A DNA stretch of 46,609 bases from Legionellaceae bacterium (GTDB lineage Bacteria; Pseudomonadota; Gammaproteobacteria; UBA12402), in NCBI GenBank assembly GCA_002707695.1, contig PANR01000012.1, positions 1 to 46,609 on the forward strand, in the 5' to 3' direction. Made by a program: the position numbers and the translations under genes. The notes below the pieces were generated by a model. It did not search any database and had not been told where the DNA came from. It worked only from the letters and a program-made list of their open reading frames with translations. Positions 42,126 through 46,609 of this stretch are shown piece after piece (position 1 is the stretch's first letter; each line of letters begins with the position of its first letter).

Positions 42126-45100
42126 ATGCCGAAGTCGCGCAGAAAAAAGGCTGCAGTTAAGCCTACAGGTAGCCAAGCCAGCCTGGTTGACACCATCACA
42201 AATCAATTCTCACAGCTGCGAAAGGAACTAGCAGCGCTGGAAAACAAGACTGTTGTTAATATGGTGGCAGCACGCATTGAAGCTGCTGACGAGCTTATCA
42301 ATACCATTGCTTCGGCGATTGATGATTGTATAAAAACATTCAGCTCAACAAACATACAGCATGAGAGCGAGCTAGATGGGGCTTATGATTTATTTAGGCA
42401 GTTTGAACATTTATTTAGTCGGTATGTAGAAGTTCTCAATGTGGTTGCGGATGGTGCATGGGCAGATTTGCCGGACATGCAAGCTTTTCTAGCGATGCAC
42501 CGAGGCCAACTACAGCAGTCTAAGGAGAGGATCGTTACTTTTCAGCCTGGGGTTTTGTTTTTCAAAATACATTTATCTACGCTGGATACGATACTGGCGC
42601 GCTTAAAAGCAGAAGGGGTTAACAGCTGGTTTGAAGCGATTAAAGCATTTTGGGGCGAGAAAAAGCCTCAATCAATCAATGAGCAAGCAGCCGCATTTTA
42701 TGAAATGATGTTTTATATGATGAGTCGTGCTTATCATCACACTACGCCAGAAACCCTATCTGATTTTTCCAAGCGATATGCGCAATATATTAAAATTCAT
42801 CATGCGTTGTTTGCGCGAGCAAATCTTCATCCATCTGTGCTTGGCCGCATTGATCAACTTGCAAAAGCAGCAGAGGGTTTTCGTTATGACGAAACAACGC
42901 ACCGCATTGGCGTGCCCATCATTTTTGGTGAGCTGAAACGTCTTGGGCTTTCTTATAAAGTGATTTATTTTAGCGGGCGCGAGTATTTGTCAGAAAACTT
43001 GTTTAAGTCGTTAACCCAAACAGAAGGGTGCGGTTTTCTGGGCGTTGAACCAACGTCGCTCGAACAACGCTTCTTCTATTGCCAAGGGCTTTTTGAAGAG
43101 CTCAGTTCAGAAAAAAATCAAGACAGCAAAGCAGTTTTTGCTGCAATGAGAAAAAAATCCAGACTTTCTGAGCTTGGGCCCGCTACTTATGTGGATTATT
43201 TTTTAGTTTACGCTCGCTTTGCGATTGATCTTATAAAATATACAGCCTACAAAGGCGCAAGCACACTTGTGCCTGAGAAATTTGAATCATTAAAAGCGGT
43301 TTGCATGCAAGAGTGTAAAGCTATGCGTGATGAACTAGAGCGCTTGTTAACATTAGATACAACCGGCCCTGCACATCAAGCGCTTGCCCGTGAGTATAGC
43401 CATGATGTGAATGAAATGATTGAGCGTTTGCCACTGGCTGGAAAAATAATTGATGGTAGTCTCTGCAATTATTGCAGTTTGGTTCCTCTCAGAGGTCAGC
43501 CTGTAGAAAAACAGTTTCGTGATGGGCCCAAATTTGCTACTCAAGGTGGAAAAGCCTATCAAATTGGTCCGTCAGTGTTGCCTGATCAAGACACATTGTT
43601 TTCTTATCGCGTTTATCGCAGCGTTTACACCTATAATGAAGCGACGGTTGATTCATTATTATCAGCTGAGGTTTCGGTGGGCTTTAGTGCTGGGTATTTG
43701 CGAGATATATTAAAGCATGCAAAGAACCGCCCCATCTCTGTGTTGCTCAAAGGTGCCAAGTATTGGCGAGAAGTATCGATCAATGTTGCAGATGAAGAAA
43801 TTGAGGAGCTGATCAAAGATAAGGAAGACAATGACTCCGTTGAGTTGTCTTGCAAATTTTTATCATCAGTGACAGAAGGTTTAACATTGCTGGCATCTGA
43901 TGGTGGTCATCAACCGCATTATCAACAAGCCGTAAACATGCTGGTATCCTGCTTTAATGAGAGTGTTGTATTGCCAGCGCCTAAAAAAGGAAAGGCGGCA
44001 TGGGCGGCGCAGAAGCTTGAAACATTATTTTTGACAATTATTGGTTCTGAACCATCAATCGCCATTTTGTTGGCTGAAGCCGTGATAAAGCTCTATCTGG
44101 CGACAAATGATTTTGTTTCAGTATTTTCATTTTCGATGTTGCTAAGAAATGCAGTTGAGACATTCGATCAGTCACATCACGATAAATTAAGTCGATTAAT
44201 TGCTCTCTGCCAGCAGCATGTATCTCAGAGCGAAGAAGTCAGCAAAAAAGTCGGTGCAATTGTTGATCCATTAGTTCAAAAAGCTGTTGTATGTGGAAAA
44301 GATCAGGCTAAGTATGTCAATAATACGGCTGCTCAGTTGGCCCAACAGGTTGTTAAAAGCGCGACAACTACAGTGGTTGATAAACTAATCAGCGAACAAG
44401 AAGAGCGTGCACGGCGAGCGGCTCTTGTTGAGGCTGGAAGCCAACAAGAACGTGCGCAGCAAGCGGTAGTTGAGGGCGCGGTTGCAAGTTCACTTGCAGA
44501 GCTTTTCAGAGAAGTTGACGCGCAACGTAAAGCTGAGCAGATGGAAAAACTCAACCTGCTTAGTAAAGGAATCGATTTGTTTCTCGATCAATCTGCCGAT
44601 AGAGCAATACATCGTGAAGCATTACAAATGATGGCTGGCTACTTTGATGAACCGTTGCCTGAAAGGCTTAATGCTCATCGCTTGTTAGCTATATTGCCAA
44701 AAATAGTGAAATGGTGTGTGAAATATGGTTCACATTCTGAATATGAGCAGGGCGTTGATAAGCTCGTGCGAGCACTTATTTTGCTTCAATATCAAGGTGA
44801 TCAAGAGCGAGAAGATGTTGATAAATATTTAAAGCGTTATGGCAATCAGGCAATAAAAGAAAAGTTTCATGGCTATTTTACAGCAGTTGGTGATGAAGAC
44901 ACTGAGTCATCGCTTTCCTTAAGTGCAAGCCCTGGCGATGGTCATTCTTCTCGGGCGACAGTTACACCTGACGATTCTTCAGATAGTTACCCGTCTTCTG
45001 ACCCTGATACTGATGTTGAGCCTCAAGTGCCGGCAGCAGCAAGCGATGCAGCTTTTAACGAAGCAATGACAGCCCAGCTTAGAACGATGCTACCAGAGTT

Positions 45101-45398
45101 ATGCCGCAGAGATGCAGAAATTGCTCGACAAGATGCGGCACATCATGCACATGTTAATTATTGGATGTTACAGCAAATGCATGCGCTGGCGCGGGAAAAT
45201 GCTCGATTACGCGGTGAAAATGCTCGATTGCATCATACAAATGCTAGTTTACAACAAGCAAACGCGGGGCTTGCCTCACAGTTACAAGCTATCGATGGCG
45301 TGCTTCACCCAGCCCCACCACCTGTTTTTATGATGTTTCCGCCTGTTCACCCAGCGCCACATGGTGCAGCGGGGAGCTGGCAGCCAAGACCTAATTAA
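42126..45398 (+). CDS. Large unrecognised protein, candidate effector, paralogue of the next gene
   Basis: 1090 aa from ATG 42126, with GGAG at 42116-42119; the ORF extends upstream to 42033 but across the PmrA-like box. Basic N-terminus (PKSRRKKAAVK), no signal peptide or TM. Residues 205-287 hold motifs shared with the next gene: HTTPETLSDF, FRYD..THRIGVP and VIYFSGREY. Middle part mixed helical. About 700-850 is Lys/Glu/Gln-rich coiled coil (KLISEQEERARRAALVEAG). A Ser/Asp-rich linker near 935-970 is followed by a four-heptad Leu repeat (1024-1051) and a proline-rich end (PAPPPVFMMFPPVHPAP). No family known to me. Candidate secreted effector by size, architecture and promoter. Confidence 0.88.
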   Translation: MPKSRRKKAAVKPTGSQASLVDTITNQFSQLRKELAALENKTVVNMVAARIEAADELINTIASAIDDCIKTFSSTNIQHESELDGAYDLFRQFEHLFSRYVEVLNVVADGAWADLPDMQAFLAMHRGQLQQSKERIVTFQPGVLFFKIHLSTLDTILARLKAEGVNSWFEAIKAFWGEKKPQSINEQAAAFYEMMFYMMSRAYHHTTPETLSDFSKRYAQYIKIHHALFARANLHPSVLGRIDQLAKAAEGFRYDETTHRIGVPIIFGELKRLGLSYKVIYFSGREYLSENLFKSLTQTEGCGFLGVEPTSLEQRFFYCQGLFEELSSEKNQDSKAVFAAMRKKSRLSELGPATYVDYFLVYARFAIDLIKYTAYKGASTLVPEKFESLKAVCMQECKAMRDELERLLTLDTTGPAHQALAREYSHDVNEMIERLPLAGKIIDGSLCNYCSLVPLRGQPVEKQFRDGPKFATQGGKAYQIGPSVLPDQDTLFSYRVYRSVYTYNEATVDSLLSAEVSVGFSAGYLRDILKHAKNRPISVLLKGAKYWREVSINVADEEIEELIKDKEDNDSVELSCKFLSSVTEGLTLLASDGGHQPHYQQAVNMLVSCFNESVVLPAPKKGKAAWAAQKLETLFLTIIGSEPSIAILLAEAVIKLYLATNDFVSVFSFSMLLRNAVETFDQSHHDKLSRLIALCQQHVSQSEEVSKKVGAIVDPLVQKAVVCGKDQAKYVNNTAAQLAQQVVKSATTTVVDKLISEQEERARRAALVEAGSQQERAQQAVVEGAVASSLAELFREVDAQRKAEQMEKLNLLSKGIDLFLDQSADRAIHREALQMMAGYFDEPLPERLNAHRLLAILPKIVKWCVKYGSHSEYEQGVDKLVRALILLQYQGDQEREDVDKYLKRYGNQAIKEKFHGYFTAVGDEDTESSLSLSASPGDGHSSRATVTPDDSSDSYPSSDPDTDVEPQVPAAASDAAFNEAMTAQLRTMLPELCRRDAEIARQDAAHHAHVNYWMLQQMHALARENARLRGENARLHHTNASLQQANAGLASQLQAIDGVLHPAPPPVFMMFPPVHPAPHGAAGSWQPRPN
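45195..45278 (+). repeat. 21-bp tandem repeat encoding four leucine heptads
   Basis: Four 21-nt units: GAAAATGCTCGATTACGCGGT, a near-identical copy, then two diverged ones. They encode ENARLRG, ENARLHH, TNASLQQ and ANAGLAS, with Leu at a fixed heptad position, i.e. a short coiled coil grown by duplication. Confidence 0.85.
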
Positions 45399-45412
45399 TA
45401 TTGGAGAATAGC

Positions 45413-46609
45413 ATGGGTTCTAAAAACAAAAAATATAAAAATAAGAGAAAAGCAAAACCACCTGCACAGCCGCCAGCTGAGGCTGATCAGCCTGTCGAAG
45501 AAGCGGGTGCAGCTGCTGCACCCCAATCACCATTTGATAAATTGCTTGATGATTTTTGTCGACAATCAACAGAGTTAGACCTTCTGTATGCGCAGGTGAC
45601 AGAGAAAGTTCTGAAGAATAATTTGGACGCAGTCAGACGATTATCGGTAAATTTGGGCCGTCAAGCCATGCGGTTTCTTGATGGCATTTCAAAAGAAGTG
45701 CAACCCCGTCTAGCAAAAATAGCGAAGGCCACTGATTTAACTGAAGGGGAAATTCTTTTAAAAGAGTTGCTTGAGTTGTTTGAATTGTTTGATCATGTGC
45801 TTGGCATACTTAAAGCATTTCAGGGCGACAAGCCGCATGAGCGATCAAGTAAAATTGATCAGTATGTCGAAATCAGCAGGGTATTTCATGGGCAAATTAG
45901 AGAAATCATGAAGGCTAGAGAGCTGGAAGCATCGGCGCCAAAACCTGATGAATCAAGTGCGTCAGCTGCAGAGGCCAGCGCCGCACCTGATGTTGATGCA
46001 GCCGAAGAAGTGGCTCAACAAAAACGAGTCGATGAATTTTTACAACATTATCGAGAAAACGCACAACAATTATGGTCGCTGCTGCACGAGGGAAAAGTTC
46101 TAGTGTGGTTGCTGTATATTTTCAATTTTCTTTATAATTATGAGACTGACAGAGAAGATCAAGCGGCAATGCTTGTTGCTATGTTTGAAGATATATTGCT
46201 AAATATTTATCAACACATCACGCCTGAGTCATTGATGACGTTTACTGGCGAATGTTATGGCATGATCAAAAAATATTTTGAGGATTATGATAGCTATTTA
46301 AGACAAACATATCGTAAAAAACAACCTTATCCTAAGCGAATCGATGATCAAAGAAATCAATTGAGATTGCTGGCCAATTTGGTTAAAAGTTTAAGTTTTG
46401 ACAAAAAGTCTCAAGCAATTTGCCTACCACTTGGACTAAAGCGTGCTATTAGCATGAGAGAGGCTGGAGAGCAATTGCCTGTCATTTTTTTTGCTGGTTG
46501 TGAGTATCAACCCGAGTGCTCTGATCCGCTGTCTGGGATTCCCGTTCCCAAAGATCATTTATCAAAAGATTATTTAGCTCAAATCAATTTTTTACCCATC
46601 AGCATGGTA
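45413..46609 (+). CDS. Large unrecognised protein, paralogue of upstream gene (3'-truncated by window edge)
   Basis: Open from ATG 45413 to the window end (399 codons, no stop). GGAG lies 6 nt before the ATG and only 14 nt separate it from the upstream stop, so both are in one operon. Lys-rich start (GSKNKKYKNKRKAK) then Pro/Ala-rich linker to about residue 40. A helical part reaches about 170, then a second Ala/Ser/Glu linker (172-200), and a helical part with HITPESLMTF (268-277), LSFDKKSQAICLP and VIFFAGCEY (357-365), the motifs shared with the upstream protein. Not a fragment of it: overall similarity is low and linkers differ. Function unknown. Confidence 0.85.
   Translation, partial: MGSKNKKYKNKRKAKPPAQPPAEADQPVEEAGAAAAPQSPFDKLLDDFCRQSTELDLLYAQVTEKVLKNNLDAVRRLSVNLGRQAMRFLDGISKEVQPRLAKIAKATDLTEGEILLKELLELFELFDHVLGILKAFQGDKPHERSSKIDQYVEISRVFHGQIREIMKARELEASAPKPDESSASAAEASAAPDVDAAEEVAQQKRVDEFLQHYRENAQQLWSLLHEGKVLVWLLYIFNFLYNYETDREDQAAMLVAMFEDILLNIYQHITPESLMTFTGECYGMIKKYFEDYDSYLRQTYRKKQPYPKRIDDQRNQLRLLANLVKSLSFDKKSQAICLPLGLKRAISMREAGEQLPVIFFAGCEYQPECSDPLSGIPVPKDHLSKDYLAQINFLPISMV

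Overview
The window looks like chromosome from a host-associated gammaproteobacterium, most likely of the Legionellales (Coxiella/Legionella/Berkiella-like). The reasons are a Com1/DsbA2-type disulfide protein, gammaproteobacterial housekeeping genes (polA, glyQS, gmhB, plsC, trkAH, cyaY, lptM), moderate-to-low GC, and very large unrecognised proteins at both edges that look like secreted effectors. One of these has a PmrA-type box (the Legionella/Coxiella effector regulator) upstream. No rRNA, tRNA, CRISPR array, integrase or transposase gene was recognised.

Layout. 1-5348 (-): one huge open frame (1782 codons, C-terminus outside the window) with an acidic Ser-rich patch, a proline run and a WH2-like half motif. 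5531-10457 (-): a secreted small protein, a palindromic-repeat intergenic region, an alpha/beta hydrolase and polA. 10528-13634: a 14-TM MFS exporter and a GT39-type membrane glycosyltransferase, convergent. 13639-16659 (-): an aldehyde dehydrogenase and an acetolactate-synthase-like ThDP enzyme, proposed as a 2-oxoglutarate decarboxylase / succinate-semialdehyde dehydrogenase bypass. 16789-19670 (+): DsbA-like protein, potassium channel, MFS permease.

19658-26686: an accessory segment bounded by identical 32-bp direct repeats, with a third near-identical copy at 22841 splitting it into two modules. Deleting everything between the outer repeats would join the MFS stop codon directly to the glyQ leader. 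Module A (19.7-22.8 kb) holds a PD-(D/E)XK-like protein, an orphan XRE antitoxin with a RelE-like toxin stub, a small zinc-ribbon membrane protein and two unrecognised cysteine-ended ORFs. Module B (22.9-26.6 kb) holds an acyl-CoA dehydrogenase-like protein, a Bcr/CflA exporter, a YhhQ/VUT transporter and an Asp/Glu racemase-family protein.

26718-31097 (+): glyQ-glyS-gmhB-plsC, a compact run for glycine charging, LPS heptose and phospholipid synthesis, converging on a site-2 protease homologue. 31850-34615: a small secreted TcpQ-like protein, a DUF917 protein and an AAA/DUF4143 ATPase preceded by a 22-bp tandem repeat. 34786-40789 (-): trkA-trkH, lptM, an outer-membrane DUF481 protein and a KimA-like APC permease. 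With the channel at 17640, potassium transport is strongly represented. 40946-41958 (+): cyaY and a carboxylesterase. 42126-46609 (+): two tandem, divergent paralogous large proteins, the second cut by the window end, behind the PmrA-like box.

Everything rests on reading the sequence. Family calls come from recognised motifs, not from searches.
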